A DNA stretch of 64,000 nucleotides from Streptomyces sp. CB09001 (GTDB lineage Bacteria; Actinomycetota; Actinomycetes; Streptomycetales; Streptomycetaceae). Below, piece by piece: positions 52,602 to 61,168 of the stretch. Each line of letters begins with the position of its first letter. Within the stretch, counting starts at the first letter, position 1. The stretch lies in the NCBI RefSeq assembly GCF_003369795.1, contig NZ_CP026730.1, positions 6,625,001-6,689,000 of the forward strand, in the 5' to 3' direction. The notes under the pieces were generated by a model. That model searched no databases. It was not told the origin of the DNA and saw nothing but the letters and a program-made list of their open reading frames with translations. The translations under genes were made by a program, and so were the position numbers.

Positions 52602-54245
52602 ATGACTGCCACCCTCGTCGCCAAGAACCTCGCCGCCGGCCACGGCGACCGCGCCCTGTTCACCGGGCTCGACCTCGTCGTCGCACCCGGCGACGTCATC
52701 GGTCTGGTCGGAGCCAACGGCGCGGGGAAGTCCACCCTCCTGCGGATGCTCGCCGGGCTGACCAACCCGGAGGAGGGGGAGCTGCGCCTGTCGCCGCCCA
52801 CCGCCACCGTCGGCCACCTCCCGCAGGAGCCGGAGCGCCGCCCCGGCGAGAGCGTGCGGGAGTTCCTGGCCCGCCGCACCGGCGTCACCGACGCCCAGCG
52901 CGCCATGGACGAGGCCACCCGGGCGCTGGTCGACGGCGCTCCCGGCGCCGACGACGCCTACGCGACCGCACTGGAGCGCTGGCTGGGCCTCGGCGGCGCC
53001 GACCTCGACGACCGCGCGGAGGAGACCACCGACGCGCTGGGTCTGACCGTCGACCTGGACCAGCCGATGACGTCCCTGTCCGGCGGCCAGGCGGCCCGCG
53101 CCGGTCTCGCCTCCCTCCTCCTGTCCCGCTACGACGTCTTCCTGCTCGACGAGCCGACCAACGACCTCGACCTCGACGGCCTGGAGCGCCTCGAACGCTT
53201 CGTGACCGGCCTGCGGGCCGGCACCGTCGTCGTCAGCCACGACCGCGAGTTCCTCACCCGCACCGTCACCAAGGTCCTCGAACTCGACCTCGCCCAGCGG
53301 CAGATCAACCTCTACGGCGGCGGCTACGAGGCGTACCTGGAGGAGCGCGAGGTGGCCCGCCGGCACGCCCGCGACGAGTACGAGGAGTACGCCGACAAGC
53401 GGGCCTCCCTCCAGGACCGGGCCCAGACGCAGCGCGCCTGGATGGACAAGGGCGTCAAGAACGCCCGGCGCAAGGCGGGCAACGACAACGACAAGATCGG
53501 CCGCAAGTTCCGCAGCGAGGCCAGCGAGAAGCAGGCGGCCAAGGCCCGCCAGACCCAGCGCATGATCGAACGCCTGGACGTCGTCGAGGAACCGCGCAAG
53601 GAATGGGACCTGCGCATGGAGATCGCCTCGGCGCCCCGCTCGGGCGCGGTCGTGGCCACCCTGCGCGACGCCGAGGTGCGGCGCGGCGACTTCGTGCTCG
53701 GTCCCGTCACCCTCCAGATCGACTGGGCGGACCGGGTGGCGGTGACGGGAGCCAACGGCGCGGGCAAGTCCACGCTCCTCGGCGCCCTCCTGGGCCGCGT
53801 CCCCCTCGACGCGGGGCACGCGGCGCTCGGCTCCGGCGTCCTGATCGGCGAGGTCGACCAGGCCCGCAAGCTGTTCCACGGCCCCGAGACCCTGCTCGAC
53901 GCCTTCCGTGCGGCTGTCCCGGACATGGAACCGGCGGAGATCCGCACCCTCCTGGCCAAATTCGCCCTGAAGGCCGGCCACGTCGTCCGCCCGGCGTCGA
54001 CCCTCTCACCGGGCGAACGCACCAGGGCCGCCCTCGCGCTCCTCCAGGGCCGCGGCGTCAACCTCCTGGTCCTGGACGAGCCGACCAACCACCTCGACCT
54101 CCCCGCCATCGAACAGCTCGAATCGGCCCTGGACGCCTACGAGGGCACCCTCCTCCTGATCACCCACGACCGCCGCATGCTCAACGCGGTAAGGACGACC
54201 CGCCGCCTGGAGGTAACAAACGGCAAGGTGGTGGAACGCACGTAG
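52602..54245 (+). CDS. ABC-F ATPase (EttA/Uup-type translation factor)
   Basis: This 547-residue soluble twin-ABC protein has GANGAGKST Walker A in both halves, signatures LSGGQAAR and LSPGERTR, and Walker B LDEPTNDLD and LDEPTNHLD. The arginine/lysine-rich linker (about 240-330: AYLEEREVARRHARDEYEEYADKR) is the tRNA-contacting P-site-interaction region. This paralogue differs from the protein at 30396-32030, having LSPGER in the second signature and no long leader. A -10-like TAAAAT lies 10 bp before the ATG, suggesting a leaderless transcript. A housekeeping or resistance role cannot be separated. Confidence 0.9.
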   Translation: MTATLVAKNLAAGHGDRALFTGLDLVVAPGDVIGLVGANGAGKSTLLRMLAGLTNPEEGELRLSPPTATVGHLPQEPERRPGESVREFLARRTGVTDAQRAMDEATRALVDGAPGADDAYATALERWLGLGGADLDDRAEETTDALGLTVDLDQPMTSLSGGQAARAGLASLLLSRYDVFLLDEPTNDLDLDGLERLERFVTGLRAGTVVVSHDREFLTRTVTKVLELDLAQRQINLYGGGYEAYLEEREVARRHARDEYEEYADKRASLQDRAQTQRAWMDKGVKNARRKAGNDNDKIGRKFRSEASEKQAAKARQTQRMIERLDVVEEPRKEWDLRMEIASAPRSGAVVATLRDAEVRRGDFVLGPVTLQIDWADRVAVTGANGAGKSTLLGALLGRVPLDAGHAALGSGVLIGEVDQARKLFHGPETLLDAFRAAVPDMEPAEIRTLLAKFALKAGHVVRPASTLSPGERTRAALALLQGRGVNLLVLDEPTNHLDLPAIEQLESALDAYEGTLLLITHDRRMLNAVRTTRRLEVTNGKVVERT

Positions 54246-54395
54246 CCGCTCCCCCTCCCCCGCAGCTGCGGGCAGTCGTGCCTCCCCCAGTGCCTGAACG
54301 GCCTGGGAGGTCCCCCCAGGCGGCACGGGTGGGCGCAGCGGCACCCCGCACCGCCGGGCTGCGCACCCCCTCGCCCCGCCCCCAGCGCCGGAGGC
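54246..54395. repeat. Convergent-gene spacer with dispersed palindromic repeat, copy 2
   Basis: Between the ABC-F and tex ends. 54282-54318 (CTCCCCCAGTGCCTGAACGG then CCTGGGAGGTCCCCCCA) is the intergenic copy of the element at 34101-34132 and folds into a stem, so it may serve as a bidirectional terminator. Another GC-rich stretch (GCCCCCAGCGCCGGAGGC) abuts the tex stop. Confidence 0.65.
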
Positions 54396-56738
54396 CTACG
54401 CCAACCCGGCCCGCCGCAACGCGTCCGCCATCGCCCCGTTGGACGCGGCAGGCGCCGACGAAGGCCGACCCTTACCGCCACCGCCGGAGGCACCCCGCTG
54501 CTGCCTCTGCCGAGGCGGCTTCCCGCCCCGCTCCCGCTTCGGCTCCCCCTGCGGAGCAGCCTCGTCGTCCAACCGCAGCGTCAACGAGATCCGCTTCCGC
54601 GGAATGTCGACGTCCATCACCTTCACCTTCACGATGTCCCCGGGCTTCACCACGTCCCGCGGATCCTTCACGAACGTCCTCGACATCGCGGACACGTGCA
54701 CGAGCCCGTCCTGATGCACACCGACGTCCACGAACGCCCCGAACGCGGCGACGTTCGTGACGACACCCTCCAGCACCATCCCGGACGACAGGTCGGAGAT
54801 CTTCTCCACGCCCTCCTTGAAGGTGGCCGTCTTGAAGGCGGGCCGAGGATCGCGCCCCGGCTTCTCCAGCTCCCGCAGAATGTCGGTGACCGTCGGCAGA
54901 CCGAACGTCTCGTCCACGAACCGGTCCGGCTTCAGCGACCGCAGCACCGACGTGTTGCCGATCAGCCCGGTCACCTCCTGCCCCGCGGTCTTCCCCATCC
55001 GCCGCACCACGGGGTACGCCTCGGGGTGCACGCTGGACGCGTCCAGCGGGTCGTCGCCGCCCCGGATCCGCAGGAAGCCCGCGCACTGCTCGTACGCCTT
55101 GGGGCCGAGCCGGGACACCTTCTTCAGCGCGGTCCGCGAGGAGAACGGCCCGTTCGCGTCGCGGTGCGCCACGATGTTCTCCGCGAGCCCGGAGGTGATG
55201 CCGGAGACCCGGGCGAGCAGCGGCGCGGAGGCCGTGTTGACGTCCACGCCCACGCCGTTCACACAGTCCTCGACCACCGCGTCCAGTGAGCGGGACAGCT
55301 TCACCTCGGAGAGGTCGTGCTGGTACTGGCCGACGCCGATCGACTTCGGGTCGATCTTCACCAGCTCGGCCAGCGGGTCCTGCAGCCGCCGGGCGATCGA
55401 CACCGCGCCACGCAGCGAGACGTCCATGTCCGGCAGCTCCTGGGAGGCGAAGGCGGAGGCCGAGTACACGGAGGCGCCCGCCTCGGACACCATCACCTTG
55501 GTGAGCTTCAACTCCGGGTGCTTGGAGATGAGTTCACCGGCGAGCTTGTCGGTTTCGCGGGAGGCCGTGCCGTTGCCGATGGCGATCAGGTCGACCGTGT
55601 GCTCCTTCGCCAGCCGCGCGAGCTTGGCGATCGCCTCGTCCCACCGGTTGGCCGGGACATGCGGGTGGATCACGTCCGTGGCCACGACCTTGCCGGTCGC
55701 GTCGACCACGGCGACCTTCACGCCGGTACGGAAACCGGGGTCGAGGCCGAGCGTCGCCCGGGTGCCCGCCGGGGCGGCCAGCAGCAGGTCGCGCAGATTG
55801 GCGGCGAACACGTCGACCGCCTCGTCCTCCGCGGCGGTGCGCAGGCGCAGCCTGAGGTCGATGCCCAGGTGCACCAGGATGCGGGTGCGCCAGGCCCAGC
55901 GGACGGTGTCGCCCAGCCACTTGTCCGCGGGCCGGCCGCGATCGGCGATCCCGAACCGGCTCGCGACGATCGCCTCGTACGACGAAGGCCCCTCGGTGGG
56001 CTCCTCGGGCTCCAGGACCAGGTCGAGCACGTCCTCCTTCTCACCGCGCAGCATCGCGAGCACACGGTGCGAGGGCAGGTCGGTGAACGGCTCGGCGAAG
56101 TCGAAGTAGTCGGCGAACTTGGCGCCGGCCTCCTCCTTGCCGTCCTTGACCCTGGCGGCGAGCCGCCCGCGCGTCCACATCCGCTCGCGCAGTTCGCCGA
56201 TCAGGTCGGCGTCCTCGGAGAACTTCTCCGTGAGGATCGAGCGCGCCCCGTCCAGCGCGGCCTGCGGATCGGCCACGCCCTTGTCGGCGTCGACGAACGC
56301 CGCCGCCGCGGCGAGCGGGTCCACGGAGGCGTCGCTGAGCAGGCCCTCGGCCAGCGGCTCCAGGCCCGCCTCGCGCGCGATCTGCGCCTTCGTGCGCCGC
56401 TTCGGTTTGAACGGCAGGTAGATGTCCTCCAGGCGCGCCTTGGTCTCCGCCGCGCGGATGCGCCCCGCCAGCTCCTCCGTGAGCTTGCCCTGCTCGCGCA
56501 CCGAGTCGAGGATCGCCGCGCGCCGCTCCTCCAGCTCCCGCAGATAGCGCAGCCGCTCCTCGAGCGTGCGCAACTGCGCGTCGTCGAGCATCTCGGTCGC
56601 TTCCTTGCGGTAGCGGGCGATGAAGGGCACCGTCGAGCCGCCGTCGAGCAGCTCGACCGCCGCCTTCACCTGCCGCTCCCGTACGCCGAGCTCGTCGGCG
56701 ATCCTGCTTTCGATGGACCCTACGTCGGGTGTCGTCAC
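54396..56738 (-). CDS. tex: Tex: RNA-binding transcription accessory protein
   Basis: This 780-residue Tex family protein contains the YqgF-like and helix-hairpin-helix core (TLGLDPGFRTGVKVAVVDATG; NTASAPLLARVSGI) and a C-terminal S1 RNA-binding domain (LEGVVTNVAAFGAFVDVGVHQDGLVHVSAM). The tail is basic and Gly-rich. Tex associates with RNA polymerase and affects transcription; in other bacteria it influences virulence and stress. The GTG at 56738 (VTTPDVGSIESRIADELG) gives the conserved N-terminus; the frame to 56759 adds a few unconserved residues. Confidence 0.95.
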   Translation of the reverse strand: MTTPDVGSIESRIADELGVRERQVKAAVELLDGGSTVPFIARYRKEATEMLDDAQLRTLEERLRYLRELEERRAAILDSVREQGKLTEELAGRIRAAETKARLEDIYLPFKPKRRTKAQIAREAGLEPLAEGLLSDASVDPLAAAAAFVDADKGVADPQAALDGARSILTEKFSEDADLIGELRERMWTRGRLAARVKDGKEEAGAKFADYFDFAEPFTDLPSHRVLAMLRGEKEDVLDLVLEPEEPTEGPSSYEAIVASRFGIADRGRPADKWLGDTVRWAWRTRILVHLGIDLRLRLRTAAEDEAVDVFAANLRDLLLAAPAGTRATLGLDPGFRTGVKVAVVDATGKVVATDVIHPHVPANRWDEAIAKLARLAKEHTVDLIAIGNGTASRETDKLAGELISKHPELKLTKVMVSEAGASVYSASAFASQELPDMDVSLRGAVSIARRLQDPLAELVKIDPKSIGVGQYQHDLSEVKLSRSLDAVVEDCVNGVGVDVNTASAPLLARVSGITSGLAENIVAHRDANGPFSSRTALKKVSRLGPKAYEQCAGFLRIRGGDDPLDASSVHPEAYPVVRRMGKTAGQEVTGLIGNTSVLRSLKPDRFVDETFGLPTVTDILRELEKPGRDPRPAFKTATFKEGVEKISDLSSGMVLEGVVTNVAAFGAFVDVGVHQDGLVHVSAMSRTFVKDPRDVVKPGDIVKVKVMDVDIPRKRISLTLRLDDEAAPQGEPKRERGGKPPRQRQQRGASGGGGKGRPSSAPAASNGAMADALRRAGLA

Positions 56739-56852
56739 GATCCCGTACCGCCTTCTCACTGAGGTTGCGCGGCAATTGTGGCAGGTGGCACCGACAATCG
56801 GGGATCAGGGCGCCGACCGGGCCGGTCGCGCGACCGAGGAGAGGGGCCCGGA

Positions 56853-56984
56853 TCAGACCCTGCGGCTCCGGGTGGCGGACGAGGCCCCGCCGAAGAGCCG
56901 GGCCAGGGCCCGGAAGGGAAGCGTCACCACGGTGGCGATCGCTCCACCGATCTGGCGCAGGACGTCTGCGATGGCACGGAACAC
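56853..56984 (-). CDS. LPFR-motif micro-protein
   Basis: A 43-residue protein reads VFRAIADVLRQIGGAIATVV and then LPFRALARLFGGASS-ATRSRRV. It is an amphipathic helix followed by the LPFR/RLFGGAS motif that defines a family of very small Streptomyces proteins. The GTG at 56984 has GAAAGGGG upstream at good spacing. Such peptides may sit at the membrane; the function is unknown. A perfect 12-bp hairpin lies just 5' of the ribosome site. It is too short for most gene finders. Confidence 0.65.
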   Translation of the reverse strand: MFRAIADVLRQIGGAIATVVTLPFRALARLFGGASSATRSRRV

Positions 56985-56998
56985 GTGTAGCCCCTTTC

Positions 56999-57025
56999 GT
57001 CTCCCGGCCGACTCGGCCGGGAGAC
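56999..57025 (-). terminator. Perfect 12-bp hairpin before the LPFR gene
   Basis: GTCTCCCGGCCG and CGGCCGGGAGAC are perfect complements around a 3-base loop. The element lies after the SCO6745-family gene and ends 5 bp before the GAAAGGGG ribosome site of the micro-protein. It could be a terminator of the upstream gene (without a U tract) or a structured leader that gates translation. Confidence 0.55.
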
Positions 57026-57091
57026 ATACGGGTACCTCGGTCGCGGCCTCGCATGCCTGTCCGTACACTTCGTCCGAGCCCGGGCGTGTCG

Positions 57092-57961
57092 TCAGCGCTT
57101 GGCGAGCAGATCCGCCGGGAAGGCGCCCGCACCGAGGGCCGTTCGCGCGAAGACCGACGCGAGTTCCGTCAGGCGCGCCACACCCTCGGCGCCCAGGTGC
57201 GCGTAGGGGGCCGTGTCCAGCCGGTCGGTCTCCCGCTCGATCCCCTCGCGCAGGGCCGTGCCCGCCTCGGTCAGCTCGCCCGCCGCGTCGACCAGCCCCC
57301 GCTCGCGCAGTCGGCCGGTGGCCGCGTCCCACTCCTCCTGGGTCCAGCCCCGCGTGGTGAAGATCCACTTCGGTGCCATGCCCTTGCCGGTGGCGGTGTG
57401 CGTCACCAGCGCCTCCAGGCCGTCCAGTCCCGCGGTCATCAGTGCGGCGAGATGGCCGTCGCCGCGGTGCTCGCGCAGCAGGGTCGCCGCGTGCCACAAC
57501 GCCAGGTGCGGCGCGTCGGGCACGGGCAGGTCCGCGTGGGCCGAGTAGAGCGGCCGGGCGGCGCGTGTGCAGCCCTCGGCGGCGCGCAGCGCCAGCTCGG
57601 CCGCCTCCGCCATCCCGGCCGACGTCACGGCCTCCTCGCCCACGAGCCGGCGCAGCGTCGCGTCGACGGCGCGCACCCGTGCCGCCAGCGCCTGCTCCGG
57701 CGTGACCTTCTCCCACACGGCGGGCACGTGCCGGGCGACGAGGTCGTGCTTGTAGTTGTAGAACGCCGCCGTCACGGCACCGGCGCCGACCGGCCCCAGC
57801 GCGGCGGCGCGCACCGCGAAGTTGACGGCCGGGGCGCTGGTGACCCCGAGGGCGCCCAGTTCCCGGCCCAGGTCGGGCGAGAAGTAGTGCGTCGAGTGCA
57901 GCGAGTTGAGCGCGTTGTGGCAGCGGCGGCCCGCGCGGGCGTCGATGGCGGCAGTTGTCAT
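57092..57961 (-). CDS. SCO6745-family protein, function unknown
   Basis: This 289-residue soluble protein begins MTTAAIDARAGRRCHNALNSLHSTHYFSPDLG, a typical start for an actinobacterial family named after the S. coelicolor protein I believe to be its direct counterpart. The C-terminal half resembles a winged-helix/MarR-like fold (TTRGWTQEEWDAATGRLRERGLVDAAGELTEAG). No enzymatic motif seen. The ATG at 57961 is preferred over the GTG at 57970. It is divergent from the GlxA-type regulator. Confidence 0.75.
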   Translation of the reverse strand: MTTAAIDARAGRRCHNALNSLHSTHYFSPDLGRELGALGVTSAPAVNFAVRAAALGPVGAGAVTAAFYNYKHDLVARHVPAVWEKVTPEQALAARVRAVDATLRRLVGEEAVTSAGMAEAAELALRAAEGCTRAARPLYSAHADLPVPDAPHLALWHAATLLREHRGDGHLAALMTAGLDGLEALVTHTATGKGMAPKWIFTTRGWTQEEWDAATGRLRERGLVDAAGELTEAGTALREGIERETDRLDTAPYAHLGAEGVARLTELASVFARTALGAGAFPADLLAKR

Positions 57962-58075
57962 GCCACGCACGTTACCAACCGCTCAGTACGTCGCTTCGGG
58001 CCTGCGGGCGCATGGCAGGAAAGGAGGGGTTCTCGTCATTGCGGCCGCACGGCGGCCGGGCGAAGAATCGAGGGC

Positions 58076-59044
58076 ATGGCGCAACGAACCGGCCGAACCG
58101 TTCTGGTCCTCCTCTTCGACGACGTCCAGAGCCTCGACGTCACCGGTCCCGTGGAGGTCTTCGCGGGCGCCGAGCAGCACACACCGGGTACGTACCGCAT
58201 CCGCACCGCGTCGCTGGACGGTGCTCCCGTGCGCACCTCCAGCGGTCTGAACGTCGTACCGGACCAGGCACTCGACGCCGGGCCGCGGCCGGACACCCTG
58301 GTGGTCCCCGGCGGTCAGGGCGCCCGGAACCCCGACCCGCGCCTGACCGACTGGCTGCGCGAACACGGAACGGGCGCCCGGCGCCTGGTCTCCGTCTGCA
58401 CCGGGGCGATCCTGCTGGCCCGGGCCGGACTGCTGGACGGCCGCCGCGTCACCACCCACTGGGCGTACAGCGACCGGCTCGCCCGCGACCACCCGGCCGT
58501 GGAGGTGGACCCCGACCCGATCTACATCCGGGACGGGAACGTGGCCACGTCGGCCGGTGTCACCTCCGGCATCGACCTCGCCCTCGCGCTGGTGGAGGAG
58601 GACCTGGGCCGGGACGTCGCGCTGACCGTCGCCCGGCACCTGGTGGTGTTCCTGCGCCGGCCCGGGAACCAGGCCCAGTTCAGCGCCCAGCTGGCCGCCC
58701 AGACCGCCCGTCGTGAGCCGCTGCGGGAGCTCCAGCACTGGATCACCGAGCACCCCGGCGCCGACCTGAGCGTCGAGTCCCTCGCCGCCCGCGCCAGTCT
58801 CTCGCCCCGCCACTTCGCCCGCGCCTTCCAGGCGGAGACCGGCACGACGCCGGGCCGCTACGTCGACCGGGTCCGTCTGGAGCACGCCCGCCGGCTCCTC
58901 GAGGACACCGGCGACGGAGTCGAGGAGGTCTCCCGCGCCAGCGGCTACGGCACGGCGGAGGCCATGCGTCGCGCCTTCGTCAAGGCTCTCGGCACCTCAC
59001 CGGCGGAGTACCGCCGCCGGTTCCGGCCCGCGCCGGTCTCCTGA
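58076..59044 (+). CDS. GlxA-type AraC-family regulator (DJ-1/PfpI domain + AraC HTH)
   Basis: This 322-residue regulator pairs an N-terminal amidotransferase-like domain (VLVLLFDDVQSLDVTGPVEVF; VVPGGQGARNP; VSVCTGAILLARAGLLDGRRVTTHW) with a C-terminal AraC double HTH (LSVESLAARASLSPRHFARAFQAETGTTPGRYV and AMRRAFVKALGTSPAEYRRRF). The N-terminal fold is the one used alone by the next gene. Such regulators sense unknown small ligands. A cysteine is kept in SVCTGAI but the family usually lacks amidotransferase activity. Confidence 0.9.
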   Translation: MAQRTGRTVLVLLFDDVQSLDVTGPVEVFAGAEQHTPGTYRIRTASLDGAPVRTSSGLNVVPDQALDAGPRPDTLVVPGGQGARNPDPRLTDWLREHGTGARRLVSVCTGAILLARAGLLDGRRVTTHWAYSDRLARDHPAVEVDPDPIYIRDGNVATSAGVTSGIDLALALVEEDLGRDVALTVARHLVVFLRRPGNQAQFSAQLAAQTARREPLRELQHWITEHPGADLSVESLAARASLSPRHFARAFQAETGTTPGRYVDRVRLEHARRLLEDTGDGVEEVSRASGYGTAEAMRRAFVKALGTSPAEYRRRFRPAPVS

Positions 59045-59093
59045 CGCAGCGGGACACCCGCATGCCGTACCACCGAACCGAAAGAGGCAGCAC

Positions 59094-59729
59094 GTGCGTA
59101 CAGCCATCGTTCTCTTCGACCGCTTCACCGCCCTCGACGCCGTGGGCCCGTACGAGACCATGAGCCGCATTCCGGGCGCCGAGACCGTGTTCGTCGCCGA
59201 GCGGACCGGGCCGGTGCGCAACGACACGGGGAGCCTGGCGCTCACCGCCGACCGGACCCTGGCGGACGTGCCGAGCCCGGACGTCGTCGTCGTGCCGGGC
59301 GGCCCCGGCCAGGACGCGCAGATGGGTAACGAGACCCTGCTGGACTGGCTCCGCGCCGCCGACGCCGCCAGTACCTGGACCACCTCGGTCTGCTCCGGCT
59401 CGCTGCTGCTCGCCGCCGCGGGACTGCTGAGCGGCCGCCGCGCCACCTCGCACTGGCTGGCCCTGAACCTCCTGAAGCAGTACGGCGCCGAGCCGACCGG
59501 GGAGCGGGTCGTCACCGACGGCAAGTACGTCACCGCGGCCGGTGTCTCCGCCGGCATCGACATGGGCCTGACCCTGGTCGGCCGGATCGCCGGCGACGAG
59601 CACGCCCAGGCGGTCCAGCTGCTCACCGAGTACGATCCGCAGCCGCCCTACGACGCCGGGTCCCCGGACAAGGCACCCGCGCACCTCGTCGAGGAGTTCC
59701 GCACGAGGAACCGGTTCATCCTGAAGTAG
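59094..59729 (+). CDS. DJ-1/PfpI-family protein (isonitrile hydratase-like)
   Basis: This 211-residue protein has MRTAIVLFDRFTALDAVGPYETM, VVVVPGGPGQDAQM and the nucleophilic-elbow cysteine in TTSVCSGSLLLAAAGLLSGRRATSHW, as in isonitrile hydratase/InhA and related glutamine-amidotransferase-like proteins. It follows the GlxA-type regulator by 49 bp, a common pairing in which the regulator controls the enzyme. The 3' end overlaps the convergent enoyl-CoA hydratase gene by 14 bp. The substrate is not known. Confidence 0.85.
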   Translation: MRTAIVLFDRFTALDAVGPYETMSRIPGAETVFVAERTGPVRNDTGSLALTADRTLADVPSPDVVVVPGGPGQDAQMGNETLLDWLRAADAASTWTTSVCSGSLLLAAAGLLSGRRATSHWLALNLLKQYGAEPTGERVVTDGKYVTAAGVSAGIDMGLTLVGRIAGDEHAQAVQLLTEYDPQPPYDAGSPDKAPAHLVEEFRTRNRFILK

Positions 59730-60471
59730 GCCCGTTCCAGCCGAAACGCGGCTGCCTGCGCTCCAGGAAGGAGGCGACCCCCTCCGCGGTGTCGCCGCTG
59801 CCGTGCGCCTGCGCGGCCCAGTGGGCGTCCCGGTCCGTGCGCCCGGCGGCGAACTCCTTCGCCGCGGACTGCGTCAGCAGGGAACGGGACGCCAGCACCC
59901 GGGTGAACTCCGCCACCCGCTTGCCCAGTTCCCCCACCGGCAGCACCTCGTCCACCAGGCCGGTGCGCAGCGCCCGCGCGGCGTCGATCAACTCACCGCT
60001 GAAGAGCAGGTACTTCGCCGTCGCGGGCCCGGTCAACGCCACCAGCCGCCGGGTGGCGGACGCCGGATACACGACCCCCAGCTTGGCCGGAGTCACGCCG
60101 AACAGCGCCGTCTCCTCGGCGAACCGCAGATCGCACGCCGCCGCCAACTGCGCCCCGCCGCCCACGCAGTGACCCCGGATCGCCGCGAGCGTCGGCTTGG
60201 GGAACGCGGCGAGAGCCTCCTCGGCCCGCACCGCCAGCCCCTGCGCCTCCGCGGCCGACTCGCGCAGGGTCGAGATGTCGGCCCCGGCGCAGAACGTCCC
60301 GCCCTCGCCGGTGAGCACCAGTGCCCGCACCCCGGGATCGGCGGCCAGGCCGTCGAGGACGCGGGGCAGCGCCCGCCACATCGCGGCCGTCATGGCGTTG
60401 CGCTTGGCCGGGTGGTGGACGACGACGGTGGCGACCGAGTCGGCGACCCGGTGCAGCAGCTGCGGCTCCAT
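59716..60471 (-). CDS. Enoyl-CoA hydratase/isomerase family protein
   Basis: This crotonase-fold enzyme of 251 residues has the core LVLTGEGGTFCAGADIS, then PTLAAIRGHCVGGGAQLAAACDLRFA (oxyanion hole) and the VTPAKLGVVYP segment. Typical enoyl-CoA hydratases carry a second glutamate near this segment; here it reads GVTPAKLGV, so hydration is not guaranteed and an isomerase or other acyl-CoA lyase function is possible. The ATG at 60471 (MEPQLLHRVAD) is preferred over one 6 codons upstream. It is convergent with the PfpI gene. Confidence 0.87.
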   Translation of the reverse strand: MEPQLLHRVADSVATVVVHHPAKRNAMTAAMWRALPRVLDGLAADPGVRALVLTGEGGTFCAGADISTLRESAAEAQGLAVRAEEALAAFPKPTLAAIRGHCVGGGAQLAAACDLRFAEETALFGVTPAKLGVVYPASATRRLVALTGPATAKYLLFSGELIDAARALRTGLVDEVLPVGELGKRVAEFTRVLASRSLLTQSAAKEFAAGRTDRDAHWAAQAHGSGDTAEGVASFLERRQPRFGWNGPTSG

Positions 60472-60630
60472 GGACCGGATGCTATCCACCGGCCTCTCCG
60501 CTTCGAGCGGCCGGGCGGGCGGGACAGGAACGGTCGCTTCTCATGCGCCAACGGTCAGAAACCGCTCGATACACGCTGACTTGTGTTCAGTCCGTGAGGG
60601 CGACGCGGCGCGTTACCAACACTCAGGGGT

Positions 60631-61119
60631 GTGGTGACAATCGAGCCCAGGGGTGGCGACCGGACGATGGACGAGACCGGGCCCGCCGGGCCGCTGCCGT
60701 ACGAAGGTGTCTGGCGGTTCACCGCCCCCGCCGTGGACGCCTCGGTCCCGCAGGCCCGGCACGCCGTGCGCGACCTGCTGGTGCGCCAGGGCGTGCCGGT
60801 CTCCGACGACGTGACGCAGGCCCTGCTGCTGATCGTCTCGGAACTGGTCACGAACGCGGTCCGGCACGCGGCGGTGCTCTCGCCGGTACTCGCAGTGGAG
60901 GTCGCCGTCGGGCCCGAATGGGTCCGGGTGGCCGTGGAGGACGACCACCCCTACCGCCCGACCGCCCTGGAGACCGACCACGGCCGCACCGGCGGGCGCG
61001 GCCTGCTCCTGGTCCGCGAGGTCACCCGCGAGGCGGGCGGGGCCTGCGACGTGGCCCACACCGCGAGTGGCGGCAAGGTGATCTGGGCGGCCCTGCCGCT
61101 CAAGCACGCCCCGCGCTAG
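60631..61119 (+). CDS. HATPase_c ATP-binding protein (anti-sigma factor/SpoIIAB-like)
   Basis: This small stand-alone GHKL ATPase domain of up to 162 residues is of the very common Streptomyces type that can act as a serine-kinase anti-sigma factor. The N box is LLLIVSELVTNAVRHAAV, the G boxes are VEDDHPYRP and TGGRGLLLVREV, and the C-terminus is GGKVIWAALPL. The start is uncertain: tandem GTGs at 60631 and 60634 follow AGGGG closely, but an ATG at 60667 is also possible. No anti-anti-sigma or phosphatase gene is adjacent. Confidence 0.85.
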   Translation: MVTIEPRGGDRTMDETGPAGPLPYEGVWRFTAPAVDASVPQARHAVRDLLVRQGVPVSDDVTQALLLIVSELVTNAVRHAAVLSPVLAVEVAVGPEWVRVAVEDDHPYRPTALETDHGRTGGRGLLLVREVTREAGGACDVAHTASGGKVIWAALPLKHAPR

Positions 61120-61153
61120 TACGCGAAGGGCCCGGCAGTACGCGAAGGGCCCG
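61118..61153. repeat. 17-bp direct repeat with 19-bp period
   Basis: AGTACGCGAAGGGCCCG occurs at 61118-61134 and 61137-61153. The first copy contains the TAG stop of the ATP-binding protein. It lies in the gap before the convergent idi end. Confidence 0.9.
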
Positions 61154-61168
61154 ACGGCGGGACGTCCC

